A stretch of DNA of 64,000 bases, from the NCBI GenBank assembly GCA_963666865.1, contig OY763072.1, forward strand, positions 434,001 through 498,000. The letters run 5' to 3'. How positions within the stretch are numbered: the stretch's first letter is position 1; each line of letters starts with the position of its first letter. The DNA comes from Bin87 sp963666865 (GTDB taxonomy: Bacteria > Chloroflexota > Dehalococcoidia > Lucifugimonadales > UBA3495). The notes beneath the pieces were generated by a model, which was not told the origin of the DNA, did not search any database, and worked only from the letters and a program-made list of their open reading frames with translations. The translations under genes and the position numbers were made by a program. Positions 24,545 through 33,075 of the stretch are shown here, piece after piece.

Positions 24545-25942
24545 ATGGATTCTTGGCTGATCGCGCTGGCATCGTTCATACCGATGCTGCTGTTGTTGGT
24601 GGTGGTGCACGAGCTGGGGCACTTCTGGTCGGCCAAAGCCTTCGGCGTCAAGGTTCTGGAGTTCGGCGTAGGCTACCCGCCCCGCGCCTTCGGCGTCTAT
24701 ACCGGGCGTACCGAGGCGCTGCTGGCGCCGACCACAGTCTGTCTCAACGGAACGCTGGCTCACATCCAACCGGGGCAGGTGGTGCGCGTCCTGTCCGGCG
24801 AGACCGCTGATGGGGAATTGGTGGCCCGGTACGTCGAATTGCGTAATGGAGGGCAGCGTGGCGGCTTGCTGGGATCGCTGGCCAGTTTGGCCGGGTTCGG
24901 CGGTGAGTCCCGGCAGGACGAAGTTGTGGAACGTCCCAACAGTCGCCGGCTGGCGGACGTGGAGAGCGATGAGTACCTGCGGCACGAGGGCCGCGTCCGC
25001 GAGGTTCAATCTGACCGCATTGTTCTGGCCGACATGATCTACTCGGTCAACTGGCTGCCCCTGGGCGGGTTCGTGCGGTTGTCGGGCGAGAACAATCCGG
25101 CGGCTCCGCGCAGCCTGGCCCGGCGTGGATTGGGGCAGCGGGCAGTGGTGCTGGCGGCCGGCTCGGCGATGAACGCCATATTCCCCATCGTGGCCTTCGC
25201 CATCATGTTCATGATCCCCCACACCGAGTTGGTGGGCGGCACGGTGGAAATCACCCAGGTCGCGCCGGGTTCGCCGGCGGAAACGGCGGGCCTGCAAGCC
25301 GGCGACCGGGTGGTCCAGATTGGCGATGCGCCGCTGGCATCGCCCCAGGACCTGCCCCAGGAGGTGCGGCTATCCGCCGGGTCCGAGATGGTATGGGTGA
25401 TCGAGCGCGACGGGCAGCAGCGGGCGGCCCAGGTTACGCCCCGGGTCGATCCGCCGGCGGGCCAGGGCGCGGTCGGCATTGCCTTTACGATAGTGGACCA
25501 GCAGGAAGAGCGGCGGGTGGAACCACCGTGGACTGCGGCCAGAATGGGGGTGGCCAGAACCTGGGACACCCTGGAACTGATGGGTCAGGAGATACGCGGC
25601 TGGTTCGGCGGGGGGCGTGGGCCGGAGTTGAGCGGGCCAATCGGCATCGCCCAGATCACCGGAGAAATCACCCGTCAGGGCGGATTGCAGGGCTGGGTGC
25701 TGGTGGCCATCCTGCTAAGCATCAATTTGGCCATACTGAACATACTGCCCATCCCCATGCTGGACGGCGGCCGGCTGCTGTTCGTCTTCATCGAGTGGAT
25801 CCGGGGCGGCAAGCGGGTCCCGTCGGAGAAAGAGGGCCTGGTGCACCTGATCGGGTTTGTGGCCCTGCTGGCTCTCGTAATCGCCATCTCCGCCAACGAC
25901 ATCCTCCGCCTGATACGTGGGATCAGCCCGTTGGGTGGGTGA
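24545..25942 (+). CDS. rseP: Site-2 intramembrane metalloprotease RseP
   Basis: The product is 465 aa from the ATG at 24545; a GTG at 24539 would add two residues. The zinc site is HELGH at 22-26 in the first membrane helix. The third-helix motif is NLAILNILPIPMLDGG near the C-terminus. One PDZ domain lies at about 230-310 (ITQVAPGSPAETAGLQAGDR). It cuts membrane-bound regulators such as anti-sigma factors. Between GVGYPPR and LPLGGFVRL (174) there are about 110 extra residues compared with E. coli RseP, including a Gly/Leu-rich patch. Confidence 0.9.
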   Translation: MDSWLIALASFIPMLLLLVVVHELGHFWSAKAFGVKVLEFGVGYPPRAFGVYTGRTEALLAPTTVCLNGTLAHIQPGQVVRVLSGETADGELVARYVELRNGGQRGGLLGSLASLAGFGGESRQDEVVERPNSRRLADVESDEYLRHEGRVREVQSDRIVLADMIYSVNWLPLGGFVRLSGENNPAAPRSLARRGLGQRAVVLAAGSAMNAIFPIVAFAIMFMIPHTELVGGTVEITQVAPGSPAETAGLQAGDRVVQIGDAPLASPQDLPQEVRLSAGSEMVWVIERDGQQRAAQVTPRVDPPAGQGAVGIAFTIVDQQEERRVEPPWTAARMGVARTWDTLELMGQEIRGWFGGGRGPELSGPIGIAQITGEITRQGGLQGWVLVAILLSINLAILNILPIPMLDGGRLLFVFIEWIRGGKRVPSEKEGLVHLIGFVALLALVIAISANDILRLIRGISPLGG

Positions 25943-25949
25943 TCATGAT

Positions 25950-26468
25950 ATGCATACAGAGGGGAAGTATCGCCTAAATGCTCCGAATTTGGTGACGCTG
26001 ACGGTGGCGGTGGTAATGATTTTGGGCGTATCCGTCTTCCTCGGAGTCTGCGGCTACACAGTTTATGATAGCTTCCGCTCCCGGCTACACTGGCAGATAG
26101 AACCCGTCATAATTCATGGTTACCTAATCGCCGCCGGAAGGGTTGAAATGGACCAAAAACGCGAGGACCTCAGCGAATTTGGCATATCGGTCAAAGCTTT
26201 TTGCCCGCGGGCCGCGGTCTTTGGGCCAATTGCAAGAGTTGAAGCGTATTCGCAGGATGAGGTCCCCACATTAGCAATCAGCCAATTTCGACTTGATGGC
26301 TACCACTTCAGCGTCGTAACTTCCCTGGACACGGAATGGAGCGACTACGCGCGCCAGTGCGTTCTTCAAATGGACGTTTTTGGAGGCGCACCGCGGGCTT
26401 ATAGTTATGGGTCTTTCGGTTGGAGGGGAATTAGGGTAATGTCCCTCGAGGCAGCAACGGAGAGATAA
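25950..26468 (+). CDS. Single-pass membrane protein of unknown function
   Basis: The product is 172 aa, starting at the ATG 25950, 7 nt after rseP. One hydrophobic segment (about 14-36) anchors an extracytoplasmic domain of beta strands (EPVIIHGYLIAAGRVEM, then ISQFRLDGYHFSVVTSLDTE) with two or three Cys. Codon use is more AT-rich than in the rseP block, which hints at a different origin. No family recognised. Confidence 0.55.
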   Translation: MHTEGKYRLNAPNLVTLTVAVVMILGVSVFLGVCGYTVYDSFRSRLHWQIEPVIIHGYLIAAGRVEMDQKREDLSEFGISVKAFCPRAAVFGPIARVEAYSQDEVPTLAISQFRLDGYHFSVVTSLDTEWSDYARQCVLQMDVFGGAPRAYSYGSFGWRGIRVMSLEAATER

Positions 26469-26563
26469 CTATAGGGTTGGTAAATTGCGGCCGGCAAAAA
26501 GCCCCGCGCACGGTGGGTTGGAGTGGGGCCTGGGTCGTCTGCGGTGAAGCGCCGGCCCGTAGG

Positions 26564-27007
26564 CTAGTCGTTGCTGAGGGTGACGGCCCCGGTGCGTCCA
26601 TCGTAGGACAGCCGAAAATGACGCAGGAAATCCCGGCCGATGATTGCCAAATAGGGTCGCCCACCGGCGGAAAGGTGAGCCCCGACAAAGGCTCCGGAGA
26701 ATGCGACGTCCAATTCTGGTACGTAGATACGAGCAAGGTGGAAGTTTGCCACTCCGCTGCCCAAGACACCGGATACAGTTTCCTGGTTAACCACCGGCAA
26801 CCCCAAGGACGACGCGAGATCAGAGTCAATACAGGTAGTATCTGCGCCCGTGTCCACCAAGGCCGGCAACAGTTCTTGCGAAAGGTCAGGGCGGATGAGC
26901 ACGCCCATGGCGAAATCGGAGTTGCGGCTGATCTGAACCGACAGGAACGGACCGCGGTATTCCAATAGGTCGGGTTGGCCGGGTGTACCGCATTCAACCG
27001 TTGACAT
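26564..27007 (-). CDS. Retropepsin-like aspartic protease
   Basis: The product is 147 aa. The active-site motif ALVDTGADTTCID (about 49-61) is the single-domain pepsin-like DTGA motif. It is followed by a flap-like region and IIGRDFLRHFRLSYD, equivalent to the ILGxDxL motif of retropepsins. Such proteins act as dimers. The start overlaps the upstream small gene by 14 nt, so the two are coupled. Targets are unknown. Confidence 0.75.
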   Translation of the reverse strand: MSTVECGTPGQPDLLEYRGPFLSVQISRNSDFAMGVLIRPDLSQELLPALVDTGADTTCIDSDLASSLGLPVVNQETVSGVLGSGVANFHLARIYVPELDVAFSGAFVGAHLSAGGRPYLAIIGRDFLRHFRLSYDGRTGAVTLSND

Positions 27008-27242
27008 TTCGCGTCCGGTAAGGCACGTAGGGTGGCAACGTCAGAGGCGGAGCGCCTACCTGTCTAATCAGACAAGGGCCGTGCTTGATGCGGACCATCG
27101 CATCTTCGGCAGCCTCTTCAGATGTTTCGTAGCTTGCCACAAGCTTTTCGTTATGAAAAATTACCCACTTGCCGAAGTAATCCAGTTCCAGATCATCTTG
27201 CATCGCTTCATAAGCCGCTATGTTCTCTTTCAGCGTGCTCAT
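26994..27242 (-). CDS. DUF5678-like small protein paired with retropepsin
   Basis: The product is 82 aa. The central FGKWVIFHNEKLVASYETSE followed by EAAEDAMVRI matches the small domain often found just upstream of bacterial retropepsin-like genes. The tail (LTLPPYVPYRTRNVNG) is Pro-rich. A GAGG site precedes the ATG. The role is unknown; it might be a substrate, adaptor or inhibitor of the protease. Confidence 0.6.
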   Translation of the reverse strand: MSTLKENIAAYEAMQDDLELDYFGKWVIFHNEKLVASYETSEEAAEDAMVRIKHGPCLIRQVGAPPLTLPPYVPYRTRNVNG

Positions 27243-27300
27243 TTGTGAGCCTCCTGCGGCGTTGCCAACGAGCTAACCGGGACCATAAGCGTATGCTAAC

Positions 27301-27328
27301 GGCCCCCCTGCCGACGGGCAAGGGGGCC
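27301..27328. terminator. GC-rich hairpin after dienelactone hydrolase
   Basis: GGCCCCC pairs with GGGGGCC (27301-27307 and 27322-27328), inside the gap between the hydrolase stop and the DUF5678-like gene. No T-run on either strand, so termination is only possible. Confidence 0.35.
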
Positions 27329-27356
27329 ATCATACGAGCCGATGTGCGGCGGAGAG

Positions 27357-28145
27357 TTACGCCAGGTGCTCGGCAAAGAAGGCCAGGGTGCGGGCTTGGG
27401 CGTCCTCGGCGGCGGCCTGGTTGTAGCTGTCCCGGTCGTCGCAGTTGAAGCCGTGGCCGGCGCCGGGGTACATCTTGAAGTCATAGGACTTGCCGGCGCC
27501 GTCTAGGGCAGCCTCGATTTGGGTTACGTCGGCGGGCGTCGGATTACCGTCGGTTTCGCCAAAGTTGCCCATCAGCGGGATGCTGATTCTGGCGGTGCCG
27601 TCAATCGGAGTCACGCCGTCGCTGTAGGGAGCCAGGATGGCGCCTCCGTAGTAGCAAACGCCGGCGGCGAGGCCGTCACACGCGCTGGCCGCCAGATACA
27701 CCACCCGGCCACCCATGCAGTATCCGACGATGCCGATCTTCTGCCCGCGGGTGCGCGGATAGGTGCGCTGCAGGTAGTCAACGGTGGCGTTGATGTCGGC
27801 GATGATGCCCTGGCCGGTCAGCTCGGGCATGTAGGTGTTGATGGCGGCGTCGAAGTCCTCAGGGGTGTAGCCCAGCGTGGGGTTGGGGTTGCGGTCGTTG
27901 CGGTGGAACAGGGCCGGGGCCACGGCGACGTAACCCGCAGCGGCGAACTGGTCGGCCACTCGCTGGATGTGCCGGTTGACTCCGAAAGCTTCCTGGACCA
28001 CGATGATGGCCGGCAGGCTGGTGCCGGCGCTGGGCGCAGGGAAGCTGACGTAGGCGGCCATATCGCCGGCCTCGGCGATGTTGGCGCCGGACTCGCGATC
28101 TTCCATTGGGTCGGGCATTCGGATGTTTTCCCAGAACGACGGCAT
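27357..28145 (-). CDS. Dienelactone hydrolase family protein
   Basis: The product is 262 aa from the ATG at 28143-28145 with GGAGGAGG upstream. It is an alpha/beta hydrolase of the DLH family: IIVVQEAFGVNRHIQRVADQ at the start, nucleophile cysteine in GIVGYCMGGRVVYLA, Asp in GNFGETDGNPTP, His in PGAGHGFN. DLH enzymes open dienelactones in chlorocatechol breakdown, though many homologues act on other esters. About 40 aa longer than the upstream start would imply is excluded because that region is not conserved-looking. Confidence 0.85.
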   Translation of the reverse strand: MPSFWENIRMPDPMEDRESGANIAEAGDMAAYVSFPAPSAGTSLPAIIVVQEAFGVNRHIQRVADQFAAAGYVAVAPALFHRNDRNPNPTLGYTPEDFDAAINTYMPELTGQGIIADINATVDYLQRTYPRTRGQKIGIVGYCMGGRVVYLAASACDGLAAGVCYYGGAILAPYSDGVTPIDGTARISIPLMGNFGETDGNPTPADVTQIEAALDGAGKSYDFKMYPGAGHGFNCDDRDSYNQAAAEDAQARTLAFFAEHLA

Positions 28146-28331
28146 AGTTATTCCTCCTCCATTGGTTGCGCGAATGACCATAGTACCAGGGCGTGGCGGG
28201 ACAACGCGCGGCTGTCCGCCGTTAGTACCTTTCGTGCGCGGGAATTGTAACAAAGGATTGCCGGCCAAACAAGCGGGACATCAAAGCCTCGCTGCCACCG
28301 TCCCGGTTCTGCGACCAGGAATGTACCCTGC

Positions 28332-28550
28332 TCAAATGGAGCTCTCTGCCGAATGGCCGGTATGGTCAGGTTGGTCGGAAAGCTGGGCCGGCCGGCGCGT
28401 CAGGAGTTCGTTGTCGGTTGATTGAGGGTCGGGACGGTGTCGGTATCGCCCGCATTGCAAACACTGCCAGTCGTCCCTTCGATAATATTGCTCGTTAACA
28501 TACAGGTCGCCGCCACATCGCGGGCAGCCGCGCATAATATAGCGAGTCAC
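28332..28550 (-). CDS. Small zinc-ribbon protein
   Basis: The product is 72 aa with GTG start 28548-28550 (CAGGAG about 6 nt upstream); an ATG five codons in is the alternative. Two CxxC pairs (GCPRCGGDL and WQCLQCGRY) form a zinc ribbon at residues 9-35. The tail is Ser/Asp/Gln-rich and probably disordered. Role unknown. Confidence 0.55.
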   Translation of the reverse strand: MTRYIMRGCPRCGGDLYVNEQYYRRDDWQCLQCGRYRHRPDPQSTDNELLTRRPAQLSDQPDHTGHSAESSI

Positions 28551-28899
28551 TGCAAACTCCTGGGGCGCCCGCTGTGGCCGCCCGTTTCCGAAATCGTAGG
28601 TTAGGTGAGAATGTCCAACCCTCCAATCGGTTTGGAAGCCGCAAAGCCATTATAAAACAAATGTTCTGATTATGCAACGCGAACCGAACCTCGCAGTGTG
28701 CCTACTTTGGGTAGCGGTATCGTCAGAAGCAGGATTTGCTGGATTTGGAGATTAGCAGGATTGGATTGGTTGAGGCTTTGGCGGCGGCATCCTGAAAATC
28801 CTATAATTCTGTGAATCCTGCTTCTGACGATTTCCCAAAAGCGGGTACGGATGATATAATGACCAGCGGTTATTCCGGGATGGGGAAATCAGTACAGAT
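28551..28899. other. 349-bp intergenic region with inverted-pair repeat
   Basis: No gene seen. It separates the divergent zinc-ribbon and aminopeptidase genes and holds the repeat at 28721-28829. Confidence 0.6.
28721..28829. repeat. Inverted-pair repeat, GTCAGAAGCAGGATT family
   Basis: The left end CGTCAGAAGCAGGATT and right end AATCCTGCTTCTGACG are perfect inverted copies, with degenerate GGATT direct repeats between. Similar elements at 34551 and 57325. Confidence 0.8.
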
Positions 28900-30237
28900 A
28901 TGTTCGCCATGAATACCGACGCTCTGGCAACGCAACCGCAGGAATTCAACAGCCGCCGGCGACGGCTGATGCAATCGCTCTCTGGCGGCGCTATCGTACT
29001 GGCCGCCGGTCACGACGCTTCCCGCAACAACGACGTTGACCACGAGTACCGTCAGCCCTCGTCATTCTGGTATATGACCGGGTTCGACGAGCCCGACGCC
29101 GTTGCCGTTCTGCGCCCCGGGTCGGATACCCCCTACACCCTTTTTGTCCGGCCTTACGATCCCACCTTTGAGATCTGGGTCGGCTATCGCGCCGGAGTGC
29201 GCGGCGCCGTTGGCTGGCTGGGCGCGAACGCCGCCTATCCCCTGGAGGAGCTGGACGCCCAATTGCCCAAGATGCTGGCCGACTATGATACCGTCTATTA
29301 CGCTCTGGGCAGCGACGACCGGCTGGACGGCATTATCTCCAACCTGGTCAAGCGTCGCCGCAGCATGGCCCAGCGCGGCGCGAAAAGCCTGCGGCGCATC
29401 GAGGACCCGACGCCCCAGGTCGATCTGATGCGCCAGATCAAGACCGACGAGGAAATCGCGCTCCTCCAGCGTGCCATCGACATCACCGCCCACGGGTTCG
29501 ACGCGGCCATGCGAACGGCCGCCCCCGGCGTCCACGAGTACGAAGTCCAGGCCGCCTTGGAAGGCCCCTTCCGGCAGCTGGGTTCGCCCCGCAACGGCTA
29601 CCCGTCCATCGTGGCCGGCGGCGCCAACGCCTGCGTGCTGCACTACATCCGCAACCGGGACGCCCTCGGCCCGGACGACCTGCTGCTGATCGACGCCGGC
29701 GCCGAGTACGGCTACTACACCGCCGACGTCACCCGCACCTGGCCAGTGTCCGGCAAATTCACCGAGCCGCAGCGGGCCATTTACGAATTGACGCTGGAAT
29801 CCCAGCGTCAGGCCATCGCCGCCGTCAAGCCCGGCGTGGGCTTCGACGACGTGCACCGGGTCGCCGCCCGCGCGCTGGTCCAGGGCCTCATCGACCTGTC
29901 CATTATGAGCGGCAGCGTTGACGAGATCATGGAGCAGCAGACCTATCGGGACTACTATATGCACGCCACCTCCCACTGGCTGGGGCTGGACGTGCATGAC
30001 TGCGGTCCCTATCGGGATGACAAGGGCCAGGTCCGCCTGCGCCCGGGCATGGTGCTCACCATCGAGCCAGGCCTGTACTTCGGCCCCCAGGCCAAGAATG
30101 CCCCGGACATCTACAAGGGCATCGGTATCCGCATTGAAGATGACGTGCTGGTTACCGAAGACGGCTGCCGGGTGCTGTCCGAAGCCATACCCAAGGCCCC
30201 GGACGAACTGGAAGCCATCGTTGCGGACGGACGGTAA
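28900..30237 (+). CDS. pepP: Xaa-Pro aminopeptidase, M24B family
   Basis: The product is 445 aa (ATG 28900; ATG 28909 is also possible). The N-terminal aminopeptidase P domain (PSSFWYMTGFDEPDAVAVL) is followed by the pita-bread catalytic domain. Metal ligands: Asp in LLIDAGAEYGYYTADVTRTW, His in HATSHWLGLDVHD, Glu in LTIEPGLYF and Glu in GIRIEDDVLV. It removes N-terminal residues preceding proline. Length and layout match E. coli PepP. Confidence 0.9.
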   Translation: MFAMNTDALATQPQEFNSRRRRLMQSLSGGAIVLAAGHDASRNNDVDHEYRQPSSFWYMTGFDEPDAVAVLRPGSDTPYTLFVRPYDPTFEIWVGYRAGVRGAVGWLGANAAYPLEELDAQLPKMLADYDTVYYALGSDDRLDGIISNLVKRRRSMAQRGAKSLRRIEDPTPQVDLMRQIKTDEEIALLQRAIDITAHGFDAAMRTAAPGVHEYEVQAALEGPFRQLGSPRNGYPSIVAGGANACVLHYIRNRDALGPDDLLLIDAGAEYGYYTADVTRTWPVSGKFTEPQRAIYELTLESQRQAIAAVKPGVGFDDVHRVAARALVQGLIDLSIMSGSVDEIMEQQTYRDYYMHATSHWLGLDVHDCGPYRDDKGQVRLRPGMVLTIEPGLYFGPQAKNAPDIYKGIGIRIEDDVLVTEDGCRVLSEAIPKAPDELEAIVADGR

Positions 30238-30396
30238 TCCATGGTTGAACCGGCGACAACGGCGATTATCTCCACTCCGGTGGGCAAATTGCCAATAGTG
30301 GAGCGGTTGCCCGCCATTCCGGCAGCGGCGGGAGTGGCGCCAGTGAACGTCGCACCTGCCGCATTTGAACCGACCGCAGCGTCACCAATCCGTGTT

Positions 30397-30423
30397 ACGG
30401 GGGATTCGTCCCCCGTTATTTTT
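30397..30423 (+). terminator. Rho-independent terminator
   Basis: ACGGGGG pairs with CCCCCGT around a 6-nt loop, followed by TATTTTT. Lies 160 nt after pepP. Confidence 0.75.
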
Positions 30424-30531
30424 GGCCCCAACGCGGGCCGGGCCGTCGCCGTCTATAAACCGCGCAAAGGTGGCGCTATTCCAACCGCGCCCGCCGCACT
30501 TGCAGCGGCGGGATTCACATCCGGTTATCAC

Positions 30532-30562
30532 AAGCGAATTCTTTTGAGTTCGCTTTATTTTT
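30532..30562 (+). terminator. Second terminator-like hairpin
   Basis: AAGCGAA (30532-30538) pairs with TTCGCTT (30549-30555), followed by TATTTTTG. Confidence 0.65.
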
Positions 30563-30604
30563 GCCACAGTGGCCAAGGCAATCACATTGGGAGTTGAGCA
30601 CATT

Positions 30605-30709
30605 CGTCATTCCCGCGAAAGCGGGAATCCAGTGACCATAATGGGTAGATTCATTACAGATGCGCTTGCTTTTGGGCTTCTGGACTCCTGCTTTCGCAGG
30701 AGTGACGGG
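30605..30709. repeat. Inverted-pair repeat upstream of PstS-like gene
   Basis: The left end CGTCATTCCCGCGAAAGCGG and right end CTGCTTTCGCAGGAGTGACG are inverted; each end is itself a small hairpin. Same family as 17938, 38538 and 46747. Confidence 0.8.
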
Positions 30710-30847
30710 TGTGCCGGTTTGAAATGCGATTGCCCTGCCACAGCGACCGACAGGAGGGATGTTTATTGGAACACTGCGTTGCCCCAACTCGAAAATCGTC
30801 ATTTCCCAACCGAACCTAACCAGAACAGCGATCCCTAGGAGGAATCG

Positions 30848-32992
30848 ATGAGTTCCGCCAAATTGGAAACTCTGAAAAACCTACCGTTCCGTTTGTTGCT
30901 GACCGCCGCCGCTACGGCCTGCGCAACCATCCTCATGGCCGCCGCCTGCGGCCCCTCTGCCGAGACACCCACCGCGCCGGCTGCTCCCGGCACAAACGGC
31001 GGTGCTGGAACTGCCGCTCAGACCACCAGTTCCGGCAGCCAGTCGGGAACCACCACTACCGCTACCGCCACGTCTTCCGAGCCGGCCAAGCAGGCCGACC
31101 CCAGCAGGTACGCCAGCCTGTCGGGCGACATTCCCATTGACGGTTCGTCCACCGTGTTCCCCATCACCGAGGCCGTGGCCGAAGCGTTCGGCGGCCTCAC
31201 CGACGGCAACGTCCGCGTGGTGGTGGGCATCTCCGGCACCGGCGGTGGCTTCAAGAAGTTCTGCGCCAACGAGACCGTCATCTCCGACGCCTCCCGACCC
31301 ATCAAGCAGAAGGAAGTTGACCTGTGCGCCGCGGCCGGCTTGGAATACATCGAGCTGCCCGTGGCCATCGATGGCCTGTCCGTGGTGGTGAACCCGGACA
31401 ACGACTTCGTTACCTGCCTGACGGTTGACCAGCTGAACATGATCTGGAAGCCGGAGTCCGAGGGCGTAGTCACCCACTGGAACCAGGTTGACCCGTCCTG
31501 GCCGGCCGAAGAGATCAAGATGTACGCGCCGGGCGTTGACTCCGGGACCTTTGACTACTTCACCGAAGCCATCAACGGCGACGGCGGGGTGTCTCGGGGC
31601 GACTTCGTGGCCTCCGAGGACGACAACGTGCTGGTGCAGGGGGTGTCGGGAGACAAGTACAGCATCGGGTACTTCGGCTACGCCTACTACGTGGAGAACC
31701 AGGACAAGGTGAAGGTGGTCGCCATTGACGGCGGCAACGGCTGTGTGGCTCCCACGGACGAGGCGATCAACAACGGGACTTATGCTCCCTTGAGCCGACC
31801 GCTGTTCATTTACGTGCGGGCTGATGCTGCCGAGCAGGCCCACGTCTCCGAGTTCGTGCGGTACTACCTGAGCCACGAAGGTCAGGAATTGGCCGCGTCG
31901 GTGGGCTACATCCCGTTCCCCGGTGAGGTGTATGACCTCAGCCTGGCGAAGTTCAATGCCGGGACTGTTGGCACCGTTTTTGGCGGCGACAACGCCTTCA
32001 AGGGCCCCGTCGCCGAGGGCCTGGGCGGCGGGACCATGGTGGAAGACAAGATGACCCACATGGTTGACTACGCCAGTCTGTCGGGCGACATTCCCATTGA
32101 CGGTTCGTCCACCGTGTTCCCCATCACCGAGGCGGTGGCCGAAGCGTTCGGCGGCCTCACCGACGGCAACGTCCGCGTGGTGGTGGGCATCTCCGGCACT
32201 GGCGGTGGCTTCAAGAAGTTCTGCGCCAACGAGACCGTCATCTCCGACGCCTCCCGACCCATCAAGCAGAAGGAAGTTGACCTGTGCGCCGCCGCCGGCG
32301 TGGAATACATCGAGCTGCCCGTGGCCATCGATGGCCTGTCCGTGGTGGTGAACCCGGACAACGACTTCGTTACCTGCCTGACGGTTGACCAGCTCAACAT
32401 GATCTGGAAGCCGGAGTCCGAGGGCGTAGTCACCCACTGGAACCAGGTTGACCCGTCCTGGCCGGCCGAAGAGATCAAGATGTACGCGCCGGGCGTTGAC
32501 TCCGGGACCTTTGACTACTTCACCGAAGCCATCAACGGCGACGGCGGGGTGTCTCGGGGCGACTTCGTGGCCTCCGAGGACGACAACGTGCTGGTGCAGG
32601 GGGTGTCGGGAGACAAGTACAGCATCGGGTACTTCGGCTACGCCTACTACGTGGAGAACCAGGACAAGGTGAAGGTGGTCGCCATTGACGGCGGGAACGG
32701 CTGCGTCGCTCCCACGGACGCGGTGATCAACAATGGTACGTATGCTCCGCTGAGCCGGCCGTTGTTCATTTACGTGCGGGCTGATGCTGCCGAGCAGGCC
32801 CACGTCTCCGAGTTCGTGCGGTACTACCTGAGCCACGAAGGTCAGGAATTGGCCGCGTCGGTGGGCTACATCCCGTTCCCCGGTGAGGTGTATGACCTCA
32901 GCCTGGCGAAGTTCAATGCCGGGACTGTTGGCACCGTTTTTGGCGGCGACAACGCCTTCAAGGGCCCCATTGCCGACGGCTTGATGCGCTAA
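30848..32992 (+). CDS. PstS-like phosphate-binding lipoprotein with two tandem copies of the domain
   Basis: The product is 714 aa. AGGAGG lies 5 nt before the ATG. The N-terminus has a hydrophobic stretch and AAACGPS, typical of lipoprotein processing, then a Ser/Thr/Ala linker. Two PstS-type periplasmic-binding domains follow, starting at residue 88 and residue 408, almost identical and exactly 320 codons apart. Each has the family signature IDGSSTVFPITEAVAEAF and ISGTGGGFKKFC, then VDSGTFDYFTEAI. PstS normally delivers phosphate to PstCAB and is about 350 aa. No pstCAB genes are present here. Ligand could be phosphate or another oxyanion. Confidence 0.85.
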   Translation: MSSAKLETLKNLPFRLLLTAAATACATILMAAACGPSAETPTAPAAPGTNGGAGTAAQTTSSGSQSGTTTTATATSSEPAKQADPSRYASLSGDIPIDGSSTVFPITEAVAEAFGGLTDGNVRVVVGISGTGGGFKKFCANETVISDASRPIKQKEVDLCAAAGLEYIELPVAIDGLSVVVNPDNDFVTCLTVDQLNMIWKPESEGVVTHWNQVDPSWPAEEIKMYAPGVDSGTFDYFTEAINGDGGVSRGDFVASEDDNVLVQGVSGDKYSIGYFGYAYYVENQDKVKVVAIDGGNGCVAPTDEAINNGTYAPLSRPLFIYVRADAAEQAHVSEFVRYYLSHEGQELAASVGYIPFPGEVYDLSLAKFNAGTVGTVFGGDNAFKGPVAEGLGGGTMVEDKMTHMVDYASLSGDIPIDGSSTVFPITEAVAEAFGGLTDGNVRVVVGISGTGGGFKKFCANETVISDASRPIKQKEVDLCAAAGVEYIELPVAIDGLSVVVNPDNDFVTCLTVDQLNMIWKPESEGVVTHWNQVDPSWPAEEIKMYAPGVDSGTFDYFTEAINGDGGVSRGDFVASEDDNVLVQGVSGDKYSIGYFGYAYYVENQDKVKVVAIDGGNGCVAPTDAVINNGTYAPLSRPLFIYVRADAAEQAHVSEFVRYYLSHEGQELAASVGYIPFPGEVYDLSLAKFNAGTVGTVFGGDNAFKGPIADGLMR
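31109..32988. repeat. 960-bp tandem direct duplication within the PstS-like gene
   Basis: Copy 1 begins at 31109 and copy 2 at 32069, period 960 bp. Long runs are identical and only scattered third-position changes are seen. The first copy ends with a 20-residue linker (GGGTMVEDKMTHMVD) that is lacking after the second. This indicates a recent in-frame duplication or ongoing gene conversion. Confidence 0.9.
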
Positions 32993-33020
32993 CCCGCAGG
33001 AACATCCGATCTCGCCAAAC

Positions 33021-33048
33021 GTAGGGGCGAATGATTATTCGCCCCTAC
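33021..33048. repeat. 28-nt palindrome with one core mismatch
   Basis: Arms GTAGGGGCGA and TCGCCCCTAC with core ATGATTAT; one base departs from perfect symmetry. It lies between the convergent PstS-like and HpaB-like genes. Confidence 0.85.
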
Positions 33049-33075
33049 ATCGTTACCGGCCTGCTCTCGTACCCA

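Larger units (their letters stand above)
30238..30847. other. 610-bp region with two terminators and an inverted-pair repeat
   Basis: An open frame of 118 codons at 30241-30597 has Pro/Ala-rich, non-protein-like composition and spans both hairpins, so I do not call it a gene. The region holds terminators at 30397-30423 and 30532-30562 and a repeat at 30605-30709. Confidence 0.6.

Noticed and set aside
30241..30597. 118-codon frame after pepP
   Set aside because: Runs through two terminator hairpins, Pro/Ala-rich, no ribosome site and no domain.
30881..32836. 651-codon open frame opposite the PstS-like gene
   Set aside because: It is the GC-rich antisense shadow of the duplicated domains; His/Gly/Val-rich composition and no ribosome site.
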